Source: Coemansia sp. RSA 1804 (Eukaryota; Kickxellomycota; Kickxellomycetes; Kickxellales; Kickxellaceae). From it: a stretch of DNA of 30,990 bases. Made by a program: the position numbers and the translations under genes. The notes beneath the pieces are model-generated. The model was not told the DNA's origin and made no database searches. It saw nothing but the letters and a program-made list of their open reading frames with translations. Numbering within the stretch: position 1 is the first letter of the stretch; each line of letters begins with the position of its first letter. This document shows, piece after piece, positions 1 to 7,684 of the stretch. The stretch is from positions 1 through 30,990 of the forward strand of contig JANBTH010000142.1 of the NCBI GenBank assembly GCA_027578815.1, given 5' to 3'.

Positions 1-208
1 TAAAATGTGCGCGTGTGCATTGAGGCAAATTTAATATGGCTTGGTTGAGAGTCAGTATTCGGATGATATATGACGTATTGAGGTAGAGATATAGGAACAT
101 TTTTGGCAAGTTGGTGATATAAAAATGTGGATTGAGCTCTTATAATTTTCTTGCGTTCTCTATTCTCCATCATCTATAATCCTATATCCCCAGTTTAAAA
201 ATAAAGAA

Positions 209-391
209 ATGTGCTACGACTATATTTGCAAGACTTGCAATGCGTACGTTACGTCCATGTTCTGTGCGCAGTATGAAAGATTTGGGGTATGCAACCGTGG
301 AGTCCAGCAGGTTTGCAACCAGAGATGCTTGGACTGTTTTTCAAAGTGTTCCAAGCGAACAATGTCAAAGGCCATTGGACAGGGTATGTAG
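209..391 (+). CDS. Small cysteine-rich protein, 60 aa, unknown function
   Basis: The ATG opens a 60-codon frame with nine cysteines (residues 2, 7, 10, 19, 28, 36, 40, 43, 47), spaced like a metal-binding or zinc-ribbon protein. The N-terminus MCYDYICKTC has the Met-Cys-aromatic start followed by CxxC that I associate with small uncharacterised fungal proteins; this is a family impression, not a match. There is no signal peptide or membrane segment. The stop lies 10 bp from the end of the convergent gene at 402-674, which is tidy packing for two real genes. A GTATGT donor-like string at 384-389 overlaps the stop codon, so a spliced longer form is possible. It could be a chance ORF. Confidence 0.42.
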   Translation: MCYDYICKTCNAYVTSMFCAQYERFGVCNRGVQQVCNQRCLDCFSKCSKRTMSKAIGQGM

Positions 392-401
392 CGGATATTC
401 A

Positions 402-674
402 TTAACGAACGACAGGGCTTTCGGAATGCGGATACTGTTGTTGCTGTATTTGCTGGCGCCGGAAAACAGAAGGGTAGGCGTTCATGAACACAACGGATAT
501 GTCGAACAGTCGCTCTCCACAACCAAGAACAAACCCAAGAAGCTTCTTGTGGTTTCGGTTATGCAAAAGACCTGAATAGAGAGTCAGACCCGTGGACCGG
601 CGGATTCCGGCCATACACACTGCAATTAGAGCAACGTCAAACGTAGCGTGGATAATAGTCCCCAGCAAGCCCAT
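402..674 (-). CDS. DUF1748-like small protein, paralogue A (90 aa)
   Basis: The start is the ATG at 674. The frame stays open upstream to 788 only through a TTG codon and hydrophobic leader-like sequence. The protein begins MGLLGTIIHATFDVALIAVC and continues with an AGIRRSTG motif, which aligns residue for residue with the neighbour at 843-1067 (MALGRIAHIGIDLILLSTAL then AGIRRSSG). One N-terminal hydrophobic helix is followed by a basic turn and an amphipathic tail, as in the fungal DUF1748 family (Pfam PF08520, small proteins of unknown function). It differs from B by a Gln-rich 16-residue tail. It is a tandem duplicate of B, about 170 bp apart, same strand. The family call is from memory of the motif; the paralogy is seen directly. 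Confidence 0.7.
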   Translation of the reverse strand: MGLLGTIIHATFDVALIAVCMAGIRRSTGLTLYSGLLHNRNHKKLLGFVLGCGERLFDISVVFMNAYPSVFRRQQIQQQQYPHSESPVVR

Positions 675-842
675 TCTTAGAGTCAGAGTCAAAGAATAAA
701 AAATGATAAAAACGATTTTACAGAGTGTTGGAAAAATGCATATAAAAAACGAGAGAAAAAGAAAGTCTTGGCAGTTTCCAATAAACAATGAAAAAGCAGT
801 TGTCTAGTTATGGCTGAGGAAGAACAAGAGCGATTTTTTGTG

Positions 843-1067
843 CTATTTTTTGGTAAAGTATTCTGGCCGTGCCTCCATTTGACGAGAAGCAAAGTCAAGC
901 GCTGTTTCGCCAAAGGCGAGGTACTTGTCGAGGTAGGAGCGCATGTCCTTGTTTTCTATCAGGGCCTCGGTTTTGAGACGGTAGCCCGAGGAGCGGCGGA
1001 TTCCAGCAAGAGCGGTGGAGAGGAGAATTAGGTCAATGCCAATGTGGGCAATTCTTCCGAGAGCCAT
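843..1067 (-). CDS. DUF1748-like small protein, paralogue B (74 aa)
   Basis: The ATG at 1067 gives a 74-aa protein of typical DUF1748 size. A hydrophobic helix (residues about 5-20) is followed by AGIRRSSGYRLKTEALIENK and a charged tail ending in KK. The family is small, fungal, conserved and of unknown function; an organelle membrane location is plausible from the single hydrophobic helix but is inference. The frame upstream of the ATG is open to 1181 only from a TTG and encodes a Phe/Leu-rich stretch, so it is treated as 5' leader. Its only close relative here is paralogue A immediately downstream. About 200 bp separate its ATG from that of the divergent BNA1 gene, so the two probably share a promoter region. 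Confidence 0.78.
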   Translation of the reverse strand: MALGRIAHIGIDLILLSTALAGIRRSSGYRLKTEALIENKDMRSYLDKYLAFGETALDFASRQMEARPEYFTKK

Positions 1068-1268
1068 GTTTACAATAAAGAGACAAAACAGATAGATTAA
1101 AAAAAGAAAGAAAAATATGAATTGTAATGGAATAGAAATATAAAAAAGCTTGAGATAAAAAGTTGCGGCCATGCAAGACAAAATGCGCTATCAGCCTTTT
1201 TTCCCTCTCAATACCACAAACTTTTTTCCACCAATTTTTGAAGGTTATTAGAAACTTGCAAAATAAGA

Positions 1269-1796
1269 ATGCTTCCGTTGTCGTTGAATTTTAGAGAGTG
1301 GCTCGCAAACAACAAAGAGCGGCTCCAGCCGCCGGTATGCAACTGCGTGTTCCAGGAGGGAACAGACTTTCAGATAATGGTTGTCGGAGGGCCCAACTCG
1401 CGCACAGACTTCCATATCAACCCAACCGAGGAGTGGTTCCACCAAGTGAAGGGGCGGATGCTTCTGCGCATGGCAGATCCCGAGACGAACGAGATAAAGG
1501 ACGAGTACATTGAGGAGGGCGGGATGCTGCTGCTACCTGCGCTGACACCGCACAGCCCGATCCGGTTTGCCGATACGGTTGGGCTGGTGGTTGAGCGCAA
1601 GCGGCCCGGACAGAAGGAGGCGATGCGCTGGTACTGCGAAAGGTGCAGCGCGGTTGTGCACGAAAAGTGGTTCTTCTGCACCAGCCTTGATAAGGATCTG
1701 GTGCCGGTGATCGACGAGTACAAGGGCAGCCAAGAGCTGCGCACATGCAATGCCTGCGGACATTTCAACCCCACGACGTACTCGTCGCCTGCGTAG
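1269..1796 (+). CDS. BNA1: 3-hydroxyanthranilate 3,4-dioxygenase
   Basis: This 175-aa cupin enzyme opens the ring of 3-hydroxyanthranilate to give the quinolinate precursor in the kynurenine route of NAD synthesis; it is cytosolic and Fe(II)-dependent. The signature GGPNSRTDFHINPTEEWFHQ is at residues 40-59. The Fe ligands are H49, E55 and H95 (in LTPHSP), with R45 in the substrate-binding position. The C-terminal CERC (123-126) and CNAC (160-163) pairs form the rubredoxin-like second metal site found in bacterial and fungal forms and lost in mammals. Length matches the yeast enzyme (about 177 aa). The ATG at 1269 starts directly before the conserved fold, and no intron is needed. Confidence 0.97.
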   Translation: MLPLSLNFREWLANNKERLQPPVCNCVFQEGTDFQIMVVGGPNSRTDFHINPTEEWFHQVKGRMLLRMADPETNEIKDEYIEEGGMLLLPALTPHSPIRFADTVGLVVERKRPGQKEAMRWYCERCSAVVHEKWFFCTSLDKDLVPVIDEYKGSQELRTCNACGHFNPTTYSSPA

Positions 1797-2139
1797 GAGG
1801 GAGTGGGGAGATAAAGCAAGCCCTTCTCCTCTTTTGTCTTTTCCTTACTCTTTTCCTTGGCTTGGCGTTCTGGATTCCCTCTATCTTTCCCCATTTTCTG
1901 TGCTTCTGTGGCACATACAACAAACAATTATAGAAAATAGCGCATGGGGTAGCACAGTCGTCGCCACTCCTTGTCTAAGAGCATGAGGGAAAACAGGAAA
2001 CAGCATGTATTCACTTCCCCCTTTCTTTCTTTACTCTTTCTACAGTCCAAGGCTTTTTATCCTTCTTTCAATTGAAGGCTTTCTATATTTTTATACACAG
2101 CAGAAACGGTACCAAAACCCCCAAGGTAAATTGCTAGAA
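1797..2139. other. Intergenic/5' leader before the Iml2-like gene
   Basis: This pyrimidine-rich stretch lies between two same-strand genes. The frame of the downstream gene is open from an ATG at 2005, but the 45 codons it adds encode a Phe/Tyr/Leu-rich string unlike the acidic Ser-rich start that follows, so it is more likely untranslated. I see no other gene. Confidence 0.6.
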
Positions 2140-5100
2140 ATGACAAGTCTGGGCGACAGCAGTGACAGCACCAGCAGTAGCAACAGCAGCAGCGGGCTGG
2201 CCACAGCCAAGGCGGAAACCGGCGTAGCACCGGCAATATCCAGCGCAGGCGAAGAGTCGCAGACGTCGTCTGGCTCGTCGGCTCTGCAGGGCATTGATGC
2301 GCCACAGGCAAGTCAGGTGCAGGGCGTGGAACCGTCAGACCCGCTCCAGACAGGGCTGCAGCTGGCGATGCAGGCGGTGTGGCTGTTTCTCGACTCTGAC
2401 TTTGAGCGCGTGGAGCGAGTAATGGGCAGCAAGCGACACACACTGCTGTATGCGTCCGAAGGATATGCGGCCATCAACTACATGCGCGCGATGATGACGT
2501 TCACGCGGGAGGCGATGCAGAGCGCACAGGATGCGGCGCAGAGCACAATTAATCTTGCTGCGCGGCACAGAAAGCCCCGCGGTGTGACTGGCATGCTCTC
2601 GAGCCAGTCGTCGCGCGCAGCCTCGCCCATGTCAGCAAGCAGGGAGCAGACGCCAGTCTCGACGTCGGTGTCTGGCGGAAAGGGCTCGGGAACCGACATC
2701 AGCAACGGAGCACACAGCAAGCCGAGGTCGCTGGGCGTTTTCCGTATTGACTCACCGCGTCTGACTCTGCGATCCAAAAAGGCGAAGCAGCGCGAGCAGC
2801 TGGGCAGCGGCGACCCGAAGCACGCACTGGGCTCGGGAGCAAGCATCAGCTCGCTGGCCAGCACTGACGAGGCAAGGCAGCCGTTCGACCCGGCGCTGCT
2901 GGATGCAAAGTTCAGCGAGCTTCAGGAGTCCGACAGCGCGATAGCGGAGGAAGAAGAGGGCGGCGCGGACTCAGCGCTGGACCGGAAGCAGCCAAGGTCG
3001 TGGACCACTGGGATAGCTACAGTTGCCGACTCGCTGATCGGAATCGTGCGGGCCGGGACGCAGGCGGTGGGAATCAGTCGCCCCGAGTGGCATACTCTGC
3101 GGGGAATGACGCCAACGCAGCGGCATGCGGAGCTGGTTCATGCCGAGGCGCATCTGATGCGCGCCATGCTGAATGTGGCGATGGGCGACGGCGTCATGGC
3201 GCTGCTGCGCGAGGGCTGGAGCGTGCGGTCGGCCTATTCCACGTACCGCAACTGCTACGCCTTTATCCAGGACGCCCATGCATCGGGCGGTACTGTGGAC
3301 GACCACTTTGTCAGCGGCACGTACTTTGGCATGGGTGTCTTCAACATCATTCTCAGCATGCTGCCCGCCCGGCTGCTGCGCTTTATTGAGCTCGTGGGCT
3401 TCTCCGCCGACCGTGCGTTGGGCATCGAGCTCCTGTACATTGCCTCCGGCTGGCGCACTGACAAGCACACTGCTCCGCTGATGCGGCCGCCGCCAGCGTC
3501 TGCCGCGTTGTTGCATCCGTGCGGCTACGGTCTGCGCTCTGAGTTCTGCTCACTTGTTCTTCAAATCTACCACGTGTTCCTGTGTTCCGATCTGTTCCTG
3601 GACTATCCGAATCTGCCGCTTGTTGAGGCCGTGCTGGGCACGTGTCTCCAGCAGCATCCGGGCGGACTTATGTACATGTACTTTGAAGGCAGGCTGCTGA
3701 TGGCGCGCACGCGGCTCCACGATTCCATTGCGCGGTACACGAGTCTTGTGCACCAGGGCGAGGGCGCTGTGCAGAACATGCATCTGGCCGCTGCCATCTA
3801 CTCTGACCCGTCGGCTACCAGCGCCGCCGAGGACCAGCTGGTTGCCGAGCTCTCCAAGCTGAACGTGGGTGCTACCGATGAGGATGGCGAACCCGATGAT
3901 TCCAGCGACATATCGTCTTCCTCCACAACTGGAGAGCCACCCATGGCCTTTGGCGAGGCTGGCGGCGTGGCTTCTAAGAGCTCAAAGAACGTCGGCGAGT
4001 GGCGGCAGCTTCAATATCTCGGGTACTGGGAGCGGTCGCTGTGTCTGATGGCGCTGGGGCGGTGGCTCGAGGCCGCCGAGGGCTTCAACACGCTGCGCAA
4101 GGAGAACAACTGGAACAAGGCCGTGTACACCTACGCACTAGCCTGTTGTCTGTGGGAGCACCACCTGCTTGCCTTTGACCGCATGCCGCCCGAGGATTCC
4201 GATGACCTGAGCGCCAAGCAAAGGTCGCTGCTGCAGATTGTTTGCAATCTGATGCACAAGGTGCCTACGCTGAAGCGCAAGGTTGCTGGCAAATCCATTC
4301 CAATTGAAAAGTTTGTCATCCGCAAGTCCCGCAAGTTCCATGCCCAGGGAAGCTTCCTTATGCGTCCTGGATTGGAGCTCCTGCACGTCTGGAACCTCTA
4401 CAGCAAGACTCCACACGACAGACTGGTGATTCTGGCCAAGGACGTTGATGCCGATATTGCCCGGCTTGCTCAGTACCAACCCGCCTTGCGCGCCACCAAA
4501 TACCCATATAGACACGCCAACTACCATGACGACCTGGCGCTGCTTGTGCTGACCAAGGGATATGTGGCAAAGGAGCTGGCTCATCCTTCGCACACACACG
4601 CAGTGCATGATTTTTCTGCAGACAAGAAACCGCAAGTATCGACGGCGACGGAGTCTGTTGATAACAACTGTGGGCAGCTGACAGCCATTGCCGTTGATTC
4701 TCTTGCTCGTGTGCTCCGGCTGATTCCTTTCATCGAACTCGACCACTACCTTGTTGTGCTGGCACGCTTCCATCTGGGCAGTCTGTATCTGGACATGCAT
4801 CCAGGCGACACAAAGTGGACTAATCGGGCTCTAGCGCAGTGGAAGGCGATTCTGGATGGCAAGCCTGTGACTTTGCCGCCTCTACTTTCGATGGATGAAT
4901 ACAACGACGTTGCAAAGCTGCTACATCCGTCTTCTTCTAGCGGAGAAGCCTCGACAAACTCGGATGGCCCTTTCTCTGCTGCGCCAACATGCGCGCCAGA
5001 GGAGACCATGCTCCAGGCCACTGGTCATCCGTCCCTGTCCTTCTACGATGGCTCATGGCAAATGTCTGACTGGAAACACTATCCCCCGAGATGGTCCGAC

Positions 5101-5217
5101 TCTAGAAAGTACTCGCTGGAAAACATGATTGAGGTGCGTGCATTCAACGCTACCAACAGACTCAAGGGCTCTATGAACTCCTCTTCTGCTGCTGTCTCTA
5201 GTACGAAGCCCTTGTAA
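2140..5217 (+). CDS. IML2: Iml2/TTC39-family TPR protein (1025 aa)
   Basis: This is a member of the Iml2/tetratricopeptide repeat 39 family (Pfam PF10300). Yeast Iml2 acts with lipid droplets in clearing inclusion bodies and is found at mitochondria, nucleus and cytosol. The family start LQLAMQAVWLFLDSDFERVE is at about residues 71-90, followed by MRAMMTFTREAMQSAQDAAQ. A disordered Ser/Ala-rich insertion comes next (about 150-290), then the helical repeat body: LVHAEAHLMRAMLNVAMGDG, GTYFGMGVFNIILSMLPARL and RWLEAAEGFNTLRKENNWNK. The Ser-rich N-terminus (about 70 aa) and the Ser/Asp loop near 590-620 are low complexity. I chose the ATG at 2140; an upstream ATG at 2005 would add 45 hydrophobic residues. 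At 1025 aa it is longer than yeast Iml2 (about 730) because of the insertions. No introns are seen. Confidence 0.9.
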   Translation: MTSLGDSSDSTSSSNSSSGLATAKAETGVAPAISSAGEESQTSSGSSALQGIDAPQASQVQGVEPSDPLQTGLQLAMQAVWLFLDSDFERVERVMGSKRHTLLYASEGYAAINYMRAMMTFTREAMQSAQDAAQSTINLAARHRKPRGVTGMLSSQSSRAASPMSASREQTPVSTSVSGGKGSGTDISNGAHSKPRSLGVFRIDSPRLTLRSKKAKQREQLGSGDPKHALGSGASISSLASTDEARQPFDPALLDAKFSELQESDSAIAEEEEGGADSALDRKQPRSWTTGIATVADSLIGIVRAGTQAVGISRPEWHTLRGMTPTQRHAELVHAEAHLMRAMLNVAMGDGVMALLREGWSVRSAYSTYRNCYAFIQDAHASGGTVDDHFVSGTYFGMGVFNIILSMLPARLLRFIELVGFSADRALGIELLYIASGWRTDKHTAPLMRPPPASAALLHPCGYGLRSEFCSLVLQIYHVFLCSDLFLDYPNLPLVEAVLGTCLQQHPGGLMYMYFEGRLLMARTRLHDSIARYTSLVHQGEGAVQNMHLAAAIYSDPSATSAAEDQLVAELSKLNVGATDEDGEPDDSSDISSSSTTGEPPMAFGEAGGVASKSSKNVGEWRQLQYLGYWERSLCLMALGRWLEAAEGFNTLRKENNWNKAVYTYALACCLWEHHLLAFDRMPPEDSDDLSAKQRSLLQIVCNLMHKVPTLKRKVAGKSIPIEKFVIRKSRKFHAQGSFLMRPGLELLHVWNLYSKTPHDRLVILAKDVDADIARLAQYQPALRATKYPYRHANYHDDLALLVLTKGYVAKELAHPSHTHAVHDFSADKKPQVSTATESVDNNCGQLTAIAVDSLARVLRLIPFIELDHYLVVLARFHLGSLYLDMHPGDTKWTNRALAQWKAILDGKPVTLPPLLSMDEYNDVAKLLHPSSSSGEASTNSDGPFSAAPTCAPEETMLQATGHPSLSFYDGSWQMSDWKHYPPRWSDSRKYSLENMIEVRAFNATNRLKGSMNSSSAAVSSTKPL

Positions 5218-5913
5218 CGCCCTACTTCTTTCTCCGCTACCATTATAGGAATAGCTCTGAATAATGTATATCAATAGAATAGATGGTGCTTTTTAATGAC
5301 AGCGCGGGTGGTCATATGTAGACTAGTATTAAATGTGATGTTGCATATGTAGTTTATTAGGAGGATGTATAAAAAAGTATATTTTAGCAACCATTTCAAT
5401 AAACCAACAATTACAAATATTTCTCTGTCTTGGACGCCTTGTTTCAATGCATTTTTCGCCATCTATCATGGCCGTAATTGGAGGATACGAAGCTTCAAAA
5501 TATTCAGCGTACATTATACAACAACGCGCAATATTTTAGCTTGTTCTCAGCGTTGTGCAGTCTTACATAAAACAAAAGAGACACACAACCAGGTGCACAG
5601 GTTTAGAGAGAGTCAGATAAAATACCACGTATTTCTACATGTGTTCAAGATATCACATTATTATACCACGACGTAACAACACAATCAGCAGAAATACAAA
5701 ATGTAGCTAAAAAGGAAAATTGCACATATATAAAGAATATGAATGCTGATGTGCTTTACCTTCATTCACCTACATCCACCAACCATTTCTTCAACTACAC
5801 AACATACTTGCCTGCTACAAACATATTTTCCATTCAAGGTTGCACACGTCTGATACACATTATTGAGGCTACATATTACAAGAATAGCAATACAGTGAAT
5901 ATAAATAGCTAAT
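5218..5913. other. AT-rich intergenic region with a possible gene relic
   Basis: No complete gene is visible. On the + strand an ATG at 5444 opens a short frame ending at 5539 that reads MHFSPSIMAVIGGYEASKYS then a few more residues. This looks more protein-like than its surroundings and could be a fragment of an old gene. The other five frames give only short ORFs. The last 190 bp act as promoter and leader of the small gene at 5914, with a TATA-like sequence at 5727-5734. Confidence 0.4.
5727..5734 (+). promoter_or_regulatory. TATA-like element of the small gene at 5914
   Basis: TATATAAA lies 187 bp before the ATG at 5914. A matching TATATAA at 6931 stands 196 bp before the ATG at 7127. 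The sequences between element and ATG are related (caaccatt..ttca..tacaca and gaatagcaata blocks in the same order), which supports a conserved promoter/leader. Confidence 0.4.
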
Positions 5914-6298
5914 ATGCCAATCACTATATACGCAAAAGAAAATGCAGGTCCAGGGGAGACAACAAAATTAGCTGATAGATATAATGAGAGAGATGCTAGA
6001 TATAAAGAGAGAGATGCTGGATATAAAGAGAGAGATGCTGGATATAAAGAAAGAGATGCTAGAGCTAAAAATAAAGCAAATGGCACCACGTCAGAAGGAA
6101 AATCATTCAATGGAAAAATTGAAACTAGTAAGTTAACATGCAACGGGATTAATTTCTCCTAGACAAATTATTTAAACATGGATTTATTTGAATTATAAGG
6201 TATTTTCAATAGTACTTAAATGTGGAAAGTTTATTATACCTCATGGGTTTAGACCCTGTAAACAGTGTGATAATAAACTGACAAAGGTTACAATATAA
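5914..6298 (+). CDS. Small hydrophilic protein with four YKERDA repeats (two-exon model, 99 aa)
   Basis: Inferred model: exon 1 is 5914-6127, the intron 6128-6212 (85 nt, GTAAGT..AATAG), exon 2 is 6213-6298. The joined coding length is exactly 300 nt. Without splicing the frame stops at 6162 (82 aa). Exon 1 encodes MPITIYAKENAGPGETTKLA and then four tandem heptads of the form R/G-Y-K-E-R-D-A, followed by a Lys/Asn-rich stretch. Exon 2 adds CGKFIIPHGFRPCKQCDNKL with a CxxC pair. There is no signal peptide or membrane segment, and I do not recognise a family. The perfect donor and retained frame favour the spliced form. The promoter/leader is shared with the ORF at 7127. It may be a recent or decaying gene. 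Confidence 0.4.
5977..6060 (+). repeat. 21-bp tandem repeat, 4 copies, in frame
   Basis: Four consecutive 21-bp units of the form agatataaagagagagatgct encode seven residues each (R/G-Y-K/N-E-R-D-A). Units 2 and 3 are identical apart from the first codon; units 1 and 4 differ by a few bases. The repeat length being a multiple of 3 keeps the reading frame. The unit is highly charged and would form a helix or disordered segment. Confidence 0.92.
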
Positions 6299-6738
6299 AC
6301 GCATTGCAAATTTTAAAGCGTTTAATTGGCACCGCTAACTAAACATTTTGGTTGAACAACATTGTGTTAACAATATTCAGTGTATTAATTTTGACATTAT
6401 GTGGAACTTGTATAGAGATTTGTGAAAACTAGTGACATGTTTGATTAAGGAAGATGTTAGAAATATGTATACATATATCATTAAACTGTTTTGTCACGTA
6501 TCTTCTATTGTAATTGTAATTTAGTGCTTAATCACAAATATTGTATAATTTCTCATTTTCATACCATACTGCAATATTTGAGCCAAATTAAGAAATGATA
6601 GTGCTGTTATACCAGGCACGTTTAGAAAAATGTATACATTGTCTATACATTATGCTGAACTCAATATAGTAGCTTGTTTCCAACATAGTACGGGCTTCAA
6701 TATATATCTCTCTATATATCTAGATAAAGATATACATC

Positions 6739-6757
6739 TATATATATATATATATAT
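6739..6757. repeat. (TA)n microsatellite
   Basis: A 19-base alternating TA run, flanked on the left by further imperfect atatct/agatat palindromic sequence. Confidence 0.85.
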
Positions 6758-6930
6758 TGCTAGAAGTAAAAAATTGGGAGGTATATCCGTAGACTTTTGA
6801 ATCTGTCTGTTTTTTTGTAAAAAGGCGGCCAAAATAGTGTATATTGGGGGATAAAAAGACACACGATTTTGCTTTTATTATAGATATTACAGTCAGCTAA
6901 AACTAGCTTTAACTAATTAATAATTCTCCA

Positions 6931-6937
6931 TATATAA
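6931..6937 (+). promoter_or_regulatory. TATA-like element of the ORF at 7127
   Basis: TATATAA lies 196 bp before the ATG at 7127, matching the position of the element at 5727 relative to its own ATG. The downstream leader shares blocks with the 5727-5913 leader. Confidence 0.35.
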
Positions 6938-7126
6938 TAGATGTTTTGCTGAGCACCATTTTTCTCCGTCAACCATTATTTCATTTACACACTATATTCG
7001 CCTATTCTAATATAATATATCTTTACAGTTTTGCCTAGCTCTTATTTCAGGCCAATTTCTATCTACCTTTTACTAATATATTACCTATATAAAAGTTTAG
7101 GGAATAGCAATATATTGAATAATAAA

Positions 7127-7240
7127 ATGAGTAGTGCTCAAAGACAAGAAAATAATGCACAAGTTAACCTTGGAAACAAAAAACAGGAAAGCTCAAATCA
7201 ACCAAATCAAACACATCCACCAAGGGGTTTAAAGCCATAG
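7127..7240 (+). CDS. Tiny Gln/Asn-rich ORF (37 aa), probably frameshifted
   Basis: The ATG opens MSSAQRQENNAQVNLGNKKQ and ends 17 codons later in PPRGLKP. It is placed after a leader related to that of the 5914 gene, including an almost identical gaatagcaata block just before the ATG. A second frame (7168-7329) overlaps it and continues beyond the stop with protein-like sequence (GFKAIEQSILKRSGELCIKN and more). That looks like one gene broken by a frameshift, or an unrecognised splice. No family is recognised. The hydrophilic low-complexity composition resembles the tiny ORFs at 18.4-20.7 kb. Confidence 0.3.
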   Translation: MSSAQRQENNAQVNLGNKKQESSNQPNQTHPPRGLKP

Positions 7241-7684
7241 AACAGTCAATCTTGAAAAGGTCGGGCGAATTATGTATAAAGAACCAAAGAACAGAAGATT
7301 GGGTTGCAGATTTGGGAAACAATAAGTAGGTTGTTTTTAGTGGTAAATTTTATTTTATATGGAAATAAATGAACTAAAACCAACTATAACTAATCATTAA
7401 AAGCCCATATGTCAATTGATAGGCTAGTCACGTGCTCTCAAGTACCCAGATCGGTTTATCCAAAAAAAGTATCTCCTATTTCAGCCATGTTCATTTTCCT
7501 TTCCTTTTCTTTTTTGCCTTGAACACTTTATTGTCCATCATTTATTACACTCTGTGTTTCAGCTTATAAAAGTACTGAATTTCTAGTTGGCACAAGTGAT
7601 TCTGGTCCGAGGCATAATCAGTCGTTTAATCCGGAAAGGATAACCGTATAGTCACAAGTGGCAAGTAAAGCAGGACCCACGAGC
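7241..7684. other. Promoter/leader region of the UBX gene
   Basis: The left part (to about 7329) holds the overlapping frame that continues the 7127 ORF. The rest is AT-rich, then pyrimidine-rich near 7490-7530, and carries a CACGTG at 7429-7434. A TATAAAA-like string at 7566-7572 lies about 115 bp before the ATG at 7685. I see no other gene. Confidence 0.5.
7428..7434 (+). promoter_or_regulatory. TCACGTG E-box (bHLH-type site)
   Basis: TCACGTG lies about 250 bp upstream of the UBX gene ATG. CACGTG is the core bound by fungal bHLH factors such as Cbf1 and Pho4. The same core appears in three other intergenic regions of this window. Confidence 0.45.

Larger units (their letters stand above)
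6299..7126. other. AT-rich spacer and leader of the 7127 ORF
   Basis: No gene is supported here. The stretch is AT-rich with many stops in all frames, an AT-dinucleotide tract at 6739-6757, and from about 6931 a TATA-like element plus a leader related to that upstream of 5914. Short near-palindromic TA-rich stretches (6695-6757) could form cruciforms. Confidence 0.6.

Noticed and set aside
2005..2139. 45-residue N-terminal extension of the Iml2-like protein
   Set aside because: Hydrophobic, pyrimidine-coded sequence typical of translated leader; the ATG at 2140 is adjacent to protein-like sequence. Not fully excluded.
5766..6143. Minus-strand ORF with LSLYPAS repeats and hydrophobic segments
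   Set aside because: It has no ATG at its start and is the mirror of the 21-bp repeat; the + strand has the promoter, ATG and splice signals.
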